Positions 35,483 to 47,247 are shown, counted from the stretch's first letter. The stretch is 64,000 nt of DNA from Philopedon plagiatum (GCA_963971165.1 OZ020196.1:2633734-2697733), one strand, 5' to 3'. Numbers and translations: made by a program. The notes: generated from the sequence alone by a model not told the origin.

Positions 35483-38082
35483 ATGCCAAATGAGATTTTA
35501 TCGAAACGTCTGCAAGTTTCAACTAGAAACAAATCAAACGAACGGATGAATTCCCGGATTAACCACGACACATATTTCTCCATCCGTGAAACCCTACGTA
35601 CTTCCACTATACACCTCTACGGGGAGGAGACCTTCAGGAACACCAAACATTACGAGAAATTGAGAGAGAAGAAATGTACGCTATTATGCGACCTAAACTT
35701 CTTAGTAAGATGCCGCAACAACAACCTACAACCAAGCTTCACAAGGATTTCCTACCACACCAGAACCAGAGGAACACTTGCGATACTAAAAAAAGCCAGC
35801 AGCGCCCTGCCAAGAGAACAAATACGACAAACAAGAAGACAACTCAGCGAAACAGAACACGAGCTGTACCAACTCCATCTCACGCTAAGCAACCAAATCC
35901 ACCACCTACTCTGGAGCCGCTTAGAAACCCTATCTTACTGGCGCACCGAAACAAACAGATCCATCAAATCAGAAAAGCACACCAAAAAGTTTCAAAACCT
36001 ACAAGGACAATTCGTAAAACAGTCAGAGAACCCAGCACCAAGCAGCAGAAAGACCGTCTACAACATCTCCAACTACCAGCTATCAGAAACCGAAAAAGCA
36101 GTTCTAAGCAAAAGTTTTAACTATGAAATAGCCCCAAAAAAGGCGCCAAAAGAAGAAATAATTGCAAACGTCGAATCCGCTTTATCCGAAGTAAACAACC
36201 AAACAGCAGAAATTATTCGACAAGATGTATCGAGGATCTTAAGGACATCAAAACCACCGAAACCAAACTTGAGCCCATCTGAACTACAATCGTTACGGAA
36301 CATCAACAAAAATAAGGACATCATAATACTACCTGCAGATAAAGGCAATGCGACCGTAGTTATGAACACAAAAGACTACGCAACAAAAATGAAAAGACTC
36401 CTCGACGATCCGGCCTACAAACCAATCGCCAGAGATCCAACAACATACTTAGAAAAAACAACAAAAACAAACGAGTCTCCTATAGATCCGGAAACAAAAC
36501 AAAAACTCATCCCCAGAGAAAAATCAAGCAGATGACCAAAACTGTATGGACTTCCGAAAATACATAAGGAAAATATCCCACTAAGACCAATCGTCAGTGC
36601 CTTCAACTCCCCGCTACAAAAATTGGAAAAATATCTAGCCAGCATCTTGCAACCATCAGTTGAAAAAGCTAATTCCTACGTCAAAAACTCCGAACACTTT
36701 ACACAGATCCTAAAAACTGTCAAGCTTGAGGAGAATGACATCATAGCTAGTTTTGACGTCAAATCCTTATACCCCAGTATACCGGTTGATGAAGCTCTGG
36801 AACAGATATCAAGAAACGAGACCTTCCCAAAACACGTGGTGGACTTGGCCAAACACGGTCTAAAAAACGCATACTTCCTATTCGATGACCAAATCTACAG
36901 ACAGACGGAAGGCGCAGCAATGGGTTCTTCATTATCACCAGCCATAGCAAATCTCTTCATGACCCAGTTCGAAAACAATGCCCTTGAAGAAGCCCATCTC
37001 AAACCAAAAGTATGGATTAGATATGTCGACGATGTTTTCGTAATATGGTCTTTCGGCAAGGACAAACTCCACCAATTCTTGGATCATCTAAATTCCCGCC
37101 ATCCAAAAGTCCAGTTCACCATAGAACTCGAAGAAAACAACAGTCTTCCATTCTTAGACGTGCTAGTAACAAAAACAAAAGAAGGAACTCTGCGACACAC
37201 TGTATATAGAAAACCAACACACACAAACAGATTCCTCAACGCTGAGTCTCATCACCACCCGACTCAAATACAAGGAGTAGCCAACACACTGATTACACGG
37301 TCCATCCGGCTGACAGACTCCCAAGGGAAACAACAGGAACTAGACAACATAAAAACAGCTACAAAACACATACAATAAAAAAAGCCATAGACCAGGAACA
37401 AAATCTCCAAAAAAAAGAATCCAGAAGAATCCACCAAAGACAGGTCCATATCTATACTACCCTATCCGGCTGACAGACTCCCAAGGGAAACAACAGGAAC
37501 TAGACAATATAAAAGCAGCTCTGAAACAAAACGGCTACAAAACACATACAATAAAAAAAGCCATAGACCAGGAACAAAATCTCCAAGAAAAGAAACCAGA
37601 AGAATCCACCAAAGACAGGTCCATATCTATACTACCATCAAGGGAAAAACAGACAGAATCGGGAGAATCCTACGCAAGCACAACATCGCGACAGCCTACA
37701 AGTCACACCAAACAATAGGATCATCTCTAAGAAATCCAAAAGATAAAATAAAACTTGAAAACCACGGTGTCTACAGCATCTCATGTGGGACCTGCAGCAA
37801 AACATATGTAGGATAGACCAATAGACGAATATCAGCAAGATTAGAAGAACACAAGCTCTGCATCAAGAACAAACAAACATCGTCAGCCCCTTTCCGTCAC
37901 CAGCTTGAAACAGGACACAAAATCAACTTCGACAGCTGCAAACAGATAGCCAACATAGACCACTACAAAACCAGGCTTATCCGCGAAGCAATCGAAATAG
38001 AAAAAAGCGGCAACCTAAACAAACGCGACGATGCCTTGAACCTTCCAGCAATATGGAAATCCATATCAAACCCTCTAACATG
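35483..38082 (+). pseudogene. Penelope polyprotein: RT + GIY-YIG, damaged
   Basis: The ATG at 35483 starts MPNEILSKRLQVSTRNKS. The N-terminal half (about 350 residues) is open and includes DIIILPADKGNATVVMN, the conserved Penelope RT entry motif. A TGA at 36533-36535, within the K(L)YGLPKIHK region, is the only break before 37378, and the same frame continues with RPIVSAFNSPLQ, SFDVKSLYPSIPVDEAL, GAAMGSSLSPAIANLF and WIRYVDDVFVIW. A 160-bp tandem duplication then shifts the frame, and the GIY-YIG domain (HGVYSISCGTCSKTYVG, near 37765) has a TAG right after the YVG. Retrotransposition would need both activities, so this copy is dead. Confidence 0.9.
37306..37635 (+). repeat. Imperfect 160-bp tandem duplication in Penelope
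   Basis: CCGGCTGACAGACTCCCAAG to CCATATCTATACTACC occurs twice (from about 37306 and 37466). The first copy lacks about 16 bases (CTCTGAAACAAAACGG) kept in the second. It breaks the reading frame between the RT and GIY-YIG domains. Confidence 0.85.
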
Positions 38083-38163
38083 AACACCACGATGCCCGAG
38101 AACCAAGTGAAGCCGAACACAGCTCCCAAGCAGACCACTCAGGGGGCGGAGCCAACGCCGGCG

Positions 38164-39180
38164 AAATTCGAGTATGCTAAAACAAAACACAATTTACACG
38201 AAGTGGCAACAATTTCCCTATATTTCCCTCAGGAACGCAGTCACAGACTAACTAGGATATTACTTTAACTGTAATTTCACCTCTAAAATGTAAATAATAG
38301 ACGAAGCGGCTCTCCACACTTGGAAATAAAATTAAAGACCTCTTTTTCGAGAAGCTGAATGTGGCGAAATTCAGGAAAATGAGGAAAAGATAAATTATAA
38401 ACTTTTGTACGTTAAATTTATTTCTGAGATTTTTGCAAATTTATAAATAAAACGGCCTAAAAACAATTTTTTAAAAAATATATCTACATGTCTATATGGG
38501 AAAGAGCATTTTTGGTCACAGACTTCACAAGACTTTAGAATTAATTTTTTAAGTTCAAAATAGGCCACGCCTCTATGTTTCCTTATGCAGCGAGCAGCTG
38601 ACATCACTGATGCCGCTGGTAAAATTATTTCACTGGGTAAACCTGGAACATAGAGGAAAATGTTGCTTGCCTAAATAAACGGCTGTACGAATAGGTAATT
38701 GCATAAATCTTCTATTACGAAGGACGTTGTGGTTGAAATTTATTATATATAATCTATAATTTTCCCTCAAGGTGTCTTCAATTGTACTGAGGGTTTTCTT
38801 TAATTCTGCAAACATTAATGCCCAGCGTATATGTTCCGAAGAAGCCTCGTGCTTATGACAGCCTCGCGTGACATTTCCAAAATAAACCCATTCTTATTCC
38901 ACGCACCCGATTTTATACCTACAGCTAAACAGGGCAACTACGTATATTCCGAATACCACTCATCCCGAAACTTTCGAACAAACACTTTATCTTCTGATTT
39001 TCCTTTCTTGTCCACTAAAAGAGAAGGCAGAGGTCTCTCTGAATTTAAAAAATCCTCTTTATCCTCATTTTTCCATCAGGAAAATGGTGTTTCTAGCAAA
39101 ACGCACACCGGATCATACAACGGAAACATATCTATGATTTTAACACTTAATTCGCAAAACAAAACAATACCGAAATGAAC
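38164..39180. other. No recognised gene
   Basis: A 115-codon plus-strand frame (38831-39178, starting MFRRSLVLMTASRD) and a 61-codon minus-strand frame (38815-38630, MFAELKKTLSTIED...CSRFTQ) have non-repetitive composition, but I recognise neither. They overlap no known element. The minus-strand frame is followed by LPIRTAVYLGKQ, which could be a decayed retroelement or gene piece. Confidence 0.3.
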
Positions 39181-39184
39181 ATAA

Positions 39185-39605
39185 TGGTGCATTTACACAT
39201 GCATGGATTTAGTGGCGCCAATAAAAACTGGCGCGCCAGTAAATAAAATTAGCAAATGTAAACATCGACTTGCATAAAAATTTATTTTTGCATGCATAGA
39301 ACAAAAAAGTCTGCATCCTTCTGAAATCACTGGCGCCAGTGGTGACAAAGTCGTGCGGAAAATCAAAACTTGCAAGTGTAAACAAGTGCTTGCACGTCGG
39401 CGTCCGCTCGCCAGTTGTTGATTGTAGTTTATATAGTTTATTATTGCTAAAAAAAAGTGGTCAGCAGAACTGACAATCAAATTTAAAATGAAACTGGCGT
39501 GCCACTTATTTTTCTTTTCTCAACAAAGTGTAAACCTTTACTGGCGTGCAACTAGAATTGGCGCGACCACTGGCGCCACTAAATCCATGCATGTGTAAAT
39601 GCACC
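39185..39605. mobile_element. Fold-back MITE with GGTGCATTTACAC ends (about 420 bp)
   Basis: GGTGCATTTACACATGCATG and GATTTAGTGGCGCCA at the left mirror the right end exactly for about 36 bp, and further GGCGCGCCAGT/ACTGGCGTG words pair inward. The right flank is TTAA (39606-39609), the left ATAA. The ends resemble the TTAA-flanked AGGTGC MITE at 4.5 kb, pointing to one TTAA-specific group. It has no coding capacity. Confidence 0.82.
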
Positions 39606-39659
39606 TTAAGAATATATCAATTTTCCTATTGATAAAAACTATTCTTAAGTCTTATGATA

Positions 39660-41169
39660 GAATACCCGCGAAGCGGCTTTTAAGCTCCGCGACACCCGCA
39701 AGTATTTAGTCACCTATTGGCCGTCTCGTTGTCACAGCAACCACCTTAAATAACGTTGATAAAGTGCAGCGGGTTTAATTTGACTCATTGACTTTTATAT
39801 ATAGACCCGTACAACTGACAGCGTGCGCAAACAAAAGTTAAGTTAGCAGGGTGAAATATTGTGTTTGTACGCACGACCACCGGTCATACTTCTCGAACCC
39901 GATCGGCGAGGGGCATGCGCACAACTCGCTTGTTGTCATCTGCTACACGGTTTGCATAGCCAGCTGGAAAACAATCAGCAAACCCTTTTATGTTCCTTGA
40001 CAATCAGAGTGGGATCGACCATCACAGCTGACAAATCTTGCAGTGCGCATGCCCATGGCCGATCAGCTTTGTTTACATGCGCGAGGCCAGAAATTTGCCA
40101 CTTTCGCGATTATTGTTTGCTTATCCATATTAGAAATCAATGATTTGACTCCGCGGCACTTGCTTATATGCTGTGAATGTGCGAGGCTTATAATAGTCGC
40201 GCTCAGCCGGTTCAGCTAAGGCATTGTTTTTTGAAAATGCGTTCGGCGAACTACGTTTTATAATAATTATTTATTATTTTTGTAAGTACTGATTTTGATA
40301 AGTTATGCATAAATATTATTTTGTTTTTTAAAATAAAAAATCAGAATAAATTTTCAATATCAAAATAAAATTTACAAAATTATATTAATAATAATTTTAA
40401 AAACACAACAGGGAAACCATAAATTTTAAGTGAAGCGGTGATGCGTCACCGGCGTCCCCGGCGAGCCGCCACTGACAGGGTACTTCCAATCGAGCTAGAG
40501 CTTTGAAATTTGGAACATAAATAAATAGTGTTTAAGGTGACAATTACGAAAAATCAATAAACATCCAACATGGCGGAAAATCCAACATGACGGATTCTGA
40601 CTCGAAATAGGTAGCGACTTCTGCTTTAGAAAGTTGGGTGTGTACGTAGTGTAGTAGTGGTTATCACCGGGCCGGGTCAAAAGCATTTTAAAATATCTTT
40701 TCTAAAGGATTTATTTCTGAATATGTCATGAACCGCCCATAATTTTACAAATTTTTGCGGTTAACTGATTGAAGGAACTATTTTCCTTATAGAAATTTTA
40801 AAAATCCATAGCTAAAAAATTGTGTTTAAAGTTTTGTGTTTTTAGTTTCTTCTTAATATAATAAGCCCATAGTAAAATCTGATAAATGCCCTAAATTGAA
40901 CTTACGCTACTGTGCTTAGAGGCTCCTTACTTTTAAATATAATGGAGAAATTTAAAATTTATCGCCCGGGTCCCCGGGCGGAAACAGTTTTTTTAAATTT
41001 CTAATTTATTTTCAAATATCTCTAATTTATGATAATCGCAACAAACAGAGATACCAGCAATTTATGCAACCTTATCGACAAAAAGCCATTATTAAAAATT
41101 CTTGCTTGGAGTATACACATATACTAATAATAAATAAATATCATTTGGTATCTGAACAAACAGTTATGA
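39660..41169. other. Unassigned; possible old promoter-like or LTR-like sequence
   Basis: The block 39660-40200 is GC-richer than its surroundings and contains TTTATATATAGACC (39796-39809), TATA-box-like, followed by ACAACTGACAGCGTGCGC. No exon is recognisable downstream; the frame at 39859-40143 has no known domain. From 40470 a stretch with repeated AACATGGCGG/AACATGACGG words looks like another dispersed repeat. The rest is AT-rich. Confidence 0.3.
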
Positions 41170-41597
41170 AATCCCACCAAAAACATACATGTAAAAAACA
41201 GGCCAAGTTTTCGTCAGGACTGTGTGTTGTGTTATCTGAAAAAAATAACTGAAATGTAAAAACTATGCCAAGTTCCTCGCCTACACGTTATTAGCAGTTT
41301 TTTGATAAGCACAGAAAAATATTGTGTCAATTGATAAATTTACAGACCAAATTTGGCAAGTTTTCATTAAAGAACCGAGCAATATTGAGATCCTTAAATA
41401 CTTCCCAAGTTTGGTCTGTAAATTTATCAATTCACACAATATTTTTCTGTGCTTATCAAAACACTGCTAGCAACGTGTAGGTAAGGAACTTGGCATAATT
41501 TTTACATTTCAGTTATTTTTTTCAGATAACAAAACACACAGTCCTGAGGAGAGCTTGGCCTGTTTTTTTATAATATGTATGTTTTTGGTGGGATAGC
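41170..41597. mobile_element. Fold-back MITE with ATCCCACC ends (about 430 bp)
   Basis: ATCCCACCAAAAACATACAT through GACCAAATTTGG at the left is mirrored by CCAAGTTTGGTCTG through ATGTATGTTTTTGGTGGGAT at the right; the arms are about 190 bp and the loop about 45 bp. Shared internal words include ACACAGTCCTGA/TCAGGACTGTGT and CAGAAAAATATTGTGT. No coding capacity; target duplication not clear. Confidence 0.85.
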
Positions 41598-42580
41598 TAT
41601 TTCGCGCACGTGATAAACTGGCCTACTTCACACATCAAAATCAATGTCAAAAAGTCAACTTTTTTTGACAGTTGTAGAGTACCATTCGTATTTATGTAAT
41701 GATTTGTGGCACATGGTCACAAAATGGCCAATTATCGTTTTTTTTAAACCCTGCTCCGATGGTTGTGAGGTAAGGAAACTTTTATTATCCCTATATATAG
41801 TTTTCGTTATGTTATTTGTACTGTTGTATTACAGGGTTTTACCAGCAGATGTTTTTTTGGCAAATGTTTTCCTGTCACATTTTGTGAAGGATGGTTTCTA
41901 GATGGATGCAATTTCGTGATGCATATTTTTGACGGACGTTTTCCGTAAACCATTTTTTATGGGGTTTTGTAAGTTTTACTGTCCTACTTGTTGATGACGT
42001 CACAGCGTCCGAATGGCTACCTACTCCAGGTGGTCCAGCCGTATCACCCAGATTCAACTTTGGGGCTATGCTGAACTATGTGTAGCCAAGTTGTCAATGC
42101 AGCCCCGTGAAGGTAGCTTTTACGAGCTTGCCTCCTTTGTCAGGATTTTTGTCCTGTAACGTCAGTACACAGCTTTAGGTGCTATACGATGGTACTCTTT
42201 CCAGCCTCTGGATAAGGCCAGTATACCTAATGTTCTTTTGAATATCGCCGTAAATAAAAATTGTGTCCTATTTTATATTATATATTGTATAATTCTTAGT
42301 TTTTACCTTAAATTTATCGTATCGCTTACAAACCGAATATGGATTTCTTATTGAATATGAACATATTATTTGTAAAGTTATTTTGGTAGCCTATATTTAT
42401 TATTTTTTCATTTTATTATACACTTTATTTCTCTTCGTTCAAGAAAAATCATGATTTATTGTATTACCCACCCTGATGATTTTTTTTGTAACTCGCCATG
42501 CCAAACAAACCTTATTATGAATTATTACTTGACAATAATAATAACAATTATTATTGATAACCCAAATTTTTTGGTTGGTC
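41598..42580. other. No gene seen
   Basis: AT-rich. Short frames at 41644-41901 and 41875-42057 have no recognisable domain or splice context. Confidence 0.35.
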
Positions 42581-42789
42581 GAATGCCGGCGGTAGCATCT
42601 GAAGATTGGTCAGTACCTGGATACCTTTATGTTCGGTGTCGTAAGCAGTGCCGGCTCAAGGGGGGTCTAAGGGGGGCTATCAGCCCCGGGCGGTGGGCTA
42701 AAGGGGGCGGTGAGTGGTAAAAACTGTAAAGCTGAACAACAATAACAGTTGTACAAAAAAAATTGACACAACTGACACACAAAACAGTT

Positions 42790-43236
42790 GACACTTTCTG
42801 GCGTGAAATCTTTTATTCTATTTTTTGAAATTCCTTGAGCTTTTCTCAAAGATAAATTGGGATGACGTTTGAAGAAATTTCTAAGCCATTTTTTGCCAGC
42901 ATTTGCGTCTTTTTTTCAAAACGGATGAGGAAGGTTATTCCTTATAGCAAGCTGATACGTCAGTCTGCGAATATCTGCGAATATCTTTTGTCCATTTCCA
43001 AACAGTTTTGTGCTAACTCTTCTTCCATTTTAGGCGATAAAACTGGTTCTTGACCCATTTGTAGTTTATATTGTTCTTCTAAGGGTTGGTCACGTTTGAC
43101 CAAGGGTTATTTTTGGAACGTTGAAGCTCTTTGACGCCTTTAAATACCCCATTTCCCTACTTTGAACTGCGTCAATGGCTGCGTCTTCATATTCTCTGGA
43201 TTCCATTTTGTTATGTGGAAGTCCTCTTTTAGGCAT
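42790..43236 (-). pseudogene. pogo/CENP-B-like transposase N-terminus, truncated
   Basis: On the minus strand the ATG at 43236 starts MPKRGLPHNKMESREYEDAA, and with YLKASKSFNVPKITL forms a psq/HTH-type first DNA-binding helix set. After a frameshift and a stop the second domain follows: KMEEELAQNCLEMDKRYSQI, NNLPHPF, KWLRNFFKRHPNLSLRKAQG, SKNRIKDFTPESV. This is the CENP-B/Tc5-type HTH found in pogo and Tigger transposases. The DDE catalytic domain is entirely missing; the frame runs out at the hAT-type terminal repeat. Pogo elements duplicate TA, unlike the 8-bp flank here, so the gene piece was probably captured. Confidence 0.72.
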
Positions 43237-43552
43237 TACACTGAAATTTTTTTTCCTATAGATAAAAAAGTTTTAGAGCCGTACATTTAGTTGGGTTCCT
43301 AATGTTGGATATCCAATTTTAGGACATCTTTCTATCCAGAATTAGGCAACCTTTATGATTAAGGTTATGTGATTAAAATAAAAAAAAATGTTGACAGATA
43401 TTTTTGTTTCAAACACTTCGGCTTATTCTACAACTATTCTAATACATGTTTGCGAACTTTCACTTTCCTACGCTAACTACTTAACTTTTTATAACAATTT
43501 TTAGGCACAGAAACAAAAAACTCTATGTCACGAATAAACACATATTATGACG

Positions 43553-43743
43553 CCGCCCAGTGGCGTATTCGGGGGGGGGATTTAAACCCAGCTGTCTGAA
43601 GAAAAATATTTTTATTTCGATTTTATGACGAACTTTGGGCGCGGCCCCGAAAAATTTTCGCCTGCGGCGCTCTTCCGCCTTCCCACTTTCCATTTAGTGG
43701 CTGACCCCCTCCCCCAAAAACAAAATCCCGAATACGCCACTAG
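43553..43743. mobile_element. hAT-like MITE nested in the pogo-carrying element
   Basis: CAGTGGCGTATTCGGGGGGG is mirrored by CCCGAATACGCCACTA; C-rich/G-rich tracts follow inside both ends. The flanks ACGCCGCC and GCGCCACC are similar, a possible imperfect target duplication. Confidence 0.68.
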
Positions 43744-44172
43744 CGCCACCTAGAAGTGAACAGTGAACAGCCAAACTGTGTACCCCACACAGGCTCATTC
43801 TATGTGAAAAACCTTTCGTTTTGTGGATTCAATTACAGAAAACTATTAACAAGCTTTGAGAAGATGTAGTATTCAAAATTAGTCAACTACCCAATAGTAG
43901 ACGACTTTCCTCTACATCTTTATGTTTTCACGTTCGTTTTATTTACATGGATAATACCTAGTGGAAATAAAAATTGGCAAATTTTATTGGGGGGGGGGCG
44001 GTCAGCTTTGAATAGCCCCGGGCAGTAAACAGCCTTAAGCCGGCACTGGTCGTAAGTCATAATCTTATTTAAAATATTGGTTGGGCGAGCAGAATTATAG
44101 TTGGGCGCGCGCCCAACCCTGCCCACCCTTAGCGCCACCACTGTTTCCATGATTACTGATTAATTATATACT

Positions 44173-44412
44173 ATAAATAATGAAACCTTTTTAACTTAAA
44201 TTTATTATTATTTAGCAGAAAAATAAAATATTTTAGGGCTTCTATTACTTTTAGTAGATCTTGTGATGCTTCTAACGTATTTTTTGTACAAAAATACAAG
44301 GTAAAATAAGATGTGGCCAATGTTTACAAATTGTGTTTACAGTGTCGTTTAGAATGGTTTGTTTTGGCTTCAAAGAATGTGAACTTATCCCGTATCCAGT
44401 CCTAATAAGTTT
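44173..44412 (+). repeat. 240-bp direct repeat, copy 1
   Basis: CTATAAATAATGAAACC through CCAGTCCTAATAA is repeated at 44933-45170 with only about four differences, 760 bp apart and in the same direction. The ends are not TG...CA and no primer site follows, so these are not obviously LTRs. No gene is present in or between the copies. Confidence 0.9.
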
Positions 44413-44932
44413 AGTGGTAAGTTTGTATATTTTGTATTTACTATTTGCCTACTAAGATAGCGTCATAAAGTGTCCACTATTTTTCCGGATTTAATGTAAT
44501 GTGGATATCTATGTACGCATATAAAAACGTTTTCTTAGGAGTGAGGTGTAATCATGGATTTATTATAATAAGGATTCGATATCCGTATACTGTGAGCGTA
44601 TCGAACGTGAAGCCTTATATTTTGTTGTTTGTTATTCTCTTGGGGGAGCAGTTTACGAACTACGAACATAGACAAGACTACGAATTACTACGTAATTGAA
44701 TCAAGAATGGTAGTAGAAAGAGATAAAATAGCATTGGAGTGTTGGAGCTCAGAAGTGTTGCTGTCTGTTATGGTTGTTTAGGAACACGGCTGAACCTAGG
44801 TCTGAACACTCGGTTACACGTACCTCTTTGTCTAATGAACTAGAAAAGAAAAAGTGCGACGTATAGATTTATATAGATTTATAAATGACTCGGAGCGACT
44901 TTAAATAAACACCTTTAGAAATAACATAACCT

Positions 44933-45170
44933 ATAAATAATGAAACCTTTTTAACTTAAATTTATTATTATTTAGCAGAAAAATAAAATATTTTAGGGCT
45001 TTTATTACTTTTAGTAAATCTTGTGATGCTTCTAACGTATTTTTTGTACAAAAATACAAGGTAAAATAAGATGTGGCCAATGTTTACAAATTGTGTTTAC
45101 AGTGTCGTTTAGAATGGTTTGTTTTGGCTTCAAAGAATGTGAACTCATCCCGTATCCAGTCCTAATAAAT
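44933..45170 (+). repeat. 240-bp direct repeat, copy 2
   Basis: Near-identical to the copy 760 bp upstream. The intervening 520 bp has no counterpart elsewhere in the window and no recognisable gene. Confidence 0.9.
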
Positions 45171-45219
45171 CCATGGGTGTAATACTTATATTACCATACA
45201 CCATTTGGTGTTTCATACT

Positions 45220-45560
45220 GTACAGGGTGGCGCTTTTTCGACGATCATACGAGCTTTTGGCGAAACTATAGTTGGTAGACAAAATTTGACCACGCATAGC
45301 TCGAGTTTAAAAACAAACTTAACGATGCAAATCATGGCTACTTTGATTCGTTTTCAAGTTACAGGGCGATTTTGAAATTTGGCCAATTTCGGCATGCCTC
45401 TATATCTCGAAAGATATTAGAGATAAAGAAAAAGTGTTTTAACGTTTTTGGTGTAGATTTTTACGTAAAATCCAGCGACGTAGTTATAGTTCTTCTTCTT
45501 CTACATCTGTTAAATTTTTTCAGATATAACAAAGTTGGGTTTTTTAAATGGAAAACTCGC
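45220..45560 (+). repeat. Dispersed CAGGGTG repeat, copy 1
   Basis: ACAGGGTGGCGC...TGGCGAAACTATAGT...TTTTGAAATTTGGCCAATTT...CGGCATGCCTCTATATCTCG...AACAAAGTTGGGT matches the reverse complement of 50500-50800. It probably belongs to the mariner-associated repeats; no frame is recognisable. Confidence 0.75.
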
Positions 45561-46255
45561 TATAAATTTTTTAACAGCTCGGCTCCAAATGAATTTACCT
45601 TTTCATTAATAGCACACACTTTATACTTATTTTTTTTAAATATCCTTCAAATTTGAAAAATATATATTTTTTAAAAATTAATATAATTTGTTCTCCTTAT
45701 ATTATATAATATGCCATGTTATAAGTAGGCTGTGGAAGCATTTAATGGATGTGTCAAAAAGTATTTTTAGTCAAAGCAAAAATTAACATTAAGGTATAAT
45801 TAAAAGGACTAGATAACGAGAAAATATTTAATAGGTCAAGGGTTTTAATATACAGCGTGTTCAAAATGAAGTCGGCACTATTGCTAACTTTCTTATTATA
45901 AGAGCTACGAATTCGACTAAATTAGCAAAGTAGTGTATTTTTTACGCTGATTATTATGCTGATTTCAAAAAAACAATTGAACATCCGAATCACGTGATAT
46001 TAATAGAAATGTAATTTTCTTAAATGGAATGCCCTATATCTGATATATCCGTTTGATAAAGAAGGAAATTCTAAATAAAATATTTTTTTTACTACATAGG
46101 TATTGCTAAAATTAATAATAACGGAGATATTTACATTTAAATGTAATTTTCAATTTATTACCGCAGGCGGCCGTGTACCGTATTAAATGGCCTTGTTAGA
46201 CAACTTATTCACAAGCGGCCACCACAAAAATAAAATGAATACATGTAGTCGTGAT

Positions 46256-46904
46256 TAGCGATGTGCCATGAGAATGTTCTCAAGGGAATATTTCCGGAGA
46301 ACGGTAAATTACCGAGAATATTTCCCAGCATAAATTCTGGAGAATTTATGATTTTAGAAAAAAATATAAATTACTGGAAAATTACCGAGAATATTTCCGA
46401 GACCGAGAATGTTCTCGGGAAAATTCATATTCTAGGAGAATTTACGGAAAATTAAGGTAATTTATTTTAATGCCGCTACTGTATCATAGATGGAGCTGGA
46501 GCATCTTTATCTTTATTTCTTTTCTGTGTTGTTTTGAACAACTTTTTTAGACATGTTATTTTATACAATGCGTTTCTAAGTTATGTTTTATTTATAAAGT
46601 TACTCGAAAATAATGGAAATAAAAATTTAATGTGTCTTTATTTTGACTAAGATTCGTAATCACGTTAATTTACAATTTAAATATTTTCTAAATTAGGTAT
46701 GATGCAGTGCTATCTCTTTATTTTGCAGATAAAATTATTGTAAAAACTACTTTGGGTAAAAAATATGTTCTTTCAATTTATGCAGTCAAACAAAACATAA
46801 AATTCTCTAACATATAAAATAACTTCTCCAAAATTTCCGATAAATTCTCATTGTTCTCGGAGAATATTTCCCAAAAATAAATTCTCGAGAATGTTCCATA
46901 TCTA
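46256..46904. mobile_element. hAT-type element (649 bp) in the left arm
   Basis: The ends TAGCGATGTGCCATGAGAATG and the complement of TAGATATGGAACATTCTCGAG are flanked by GTCGTGAT (46248-46255) and GCCGTGAT (46905-46912). GAGAATATTTCC/GGAGAATTTA words recur near both ends as subterminal repeats. No transposase frame; a 64-codon frame near the left end is low-complexity. Confidence 0.82.
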
Positions 46905-46924
46905 GCCGTGATTAATGATTTAAG

Positions 46925-47247
46925 ATGGTGCGCCGCCGCACAATACCTACTGCTGCCAATCTACTTACTGAACTTTTTGGACACCGTTGGCTAGCTACAC
47001 GTGGACTAATTTTATGGCGTATCAGCGTTCACCAGACATTACTCCTTTCGATTTTTATATTTGGGGGTTTTTAAAAAACGAGATTTATAAAAAATAGTAC
47101 AATAATGTTGATGAACTACAAGAATCTATTATTAATATTATCAATAACATCGATGGCCGAACCGATTTGAAGGCTACAAGTAAAGTTTTGAAATGTGCTC
47201 GGAAATGTGTAGAAGTAGAAGAGGATATGTTTGAACACTTCATTTGA
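46925..47247 (+). pseudogene. Mariner-type transposase C-terminal remnant
   Basis: Reading across frames: a DGAPPH-like block (GGTGCGCCGCCGCAC), then LLTELFGHRWLATRG, SPDITPFDFYIWGFLKNEIYKK with the third catalytic Asp, and a helical tail (DELQESIINIINNIDGR...CVEVEEDMFEHF) before the stop. The N-terminus and first Asp are missing; an in-frame TAG follows IYKK. The element is non-autonomous. Confidence 0.78.

Larger units (their letters stand above)
35471..38163 (+). mobile_element. Penelope-like element, nearly full copy
   Basis: Spans the 5' region, reverse transcriptase and GIY-YIG endonuclease, and is truncated in the C-terminal tail at PTPA, before the YDLRPRRS motif seen in the other copies. 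It is preceded head-to-tail by the partial copy. Confidence 0.88.
42646..44048. mobile_element. hAT-ended transposon (1403 bp) with pogo-like gene fragment
   Basis: The ends CAGTGCCGGCTCAAGG and the complement of CAGTGCCGGCTTAAGG are flanked by the exact 8-bp duplication GTCGTAAG (42638-42645 and 44049-44056). GGGG-rich tracts and CAGCCCCGGG/GCCCCGGGCAG words lie near both ends. The ends and duplication fit hAT, but the interior holds an N-terminal piece of a different transposase class and another MITE. Confidence 0.88.
42581..44147. mobile_element. hAT-type MITE copy, split by a later insertion
   Basis: Left piece 42581-42645 and right piece 44049-44147 together match the complete 154-bp MITE at 55290-55443 (shared GGCGGTAGCATCT, ACCTGGATAC(C)TTTATGTTCGG, GGGCG(A/C)GCGCCCAACCCTG). 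The insertion lies at GTCGTAAG, which is continuous as GTTCGTAAGTCG in the 55-kb copy. Confidence 0.82.

Noticed and set aside
38831..39178. 115-codon open frame
   Set aside because: Balanced composition but no recognisable domain, splice context or repeat support; recorded only as unassigned.
39780..39830. Host promoter with TATA box
   Set aside because: TTTATATATAGACC is suggestive, but no first exon, initiator context or downstream gene could be identified.
41644..41901. Hydrophobic 85-codon frame
   Set aside because: Looks like a T-rich chance frame; no homology recognised.
44173..45170. Direct repeats as LTRs of a small TRIM retrotransposon
   Set aside because: The repeats lack TG...CA ends, a primer site and a polypurine tract.
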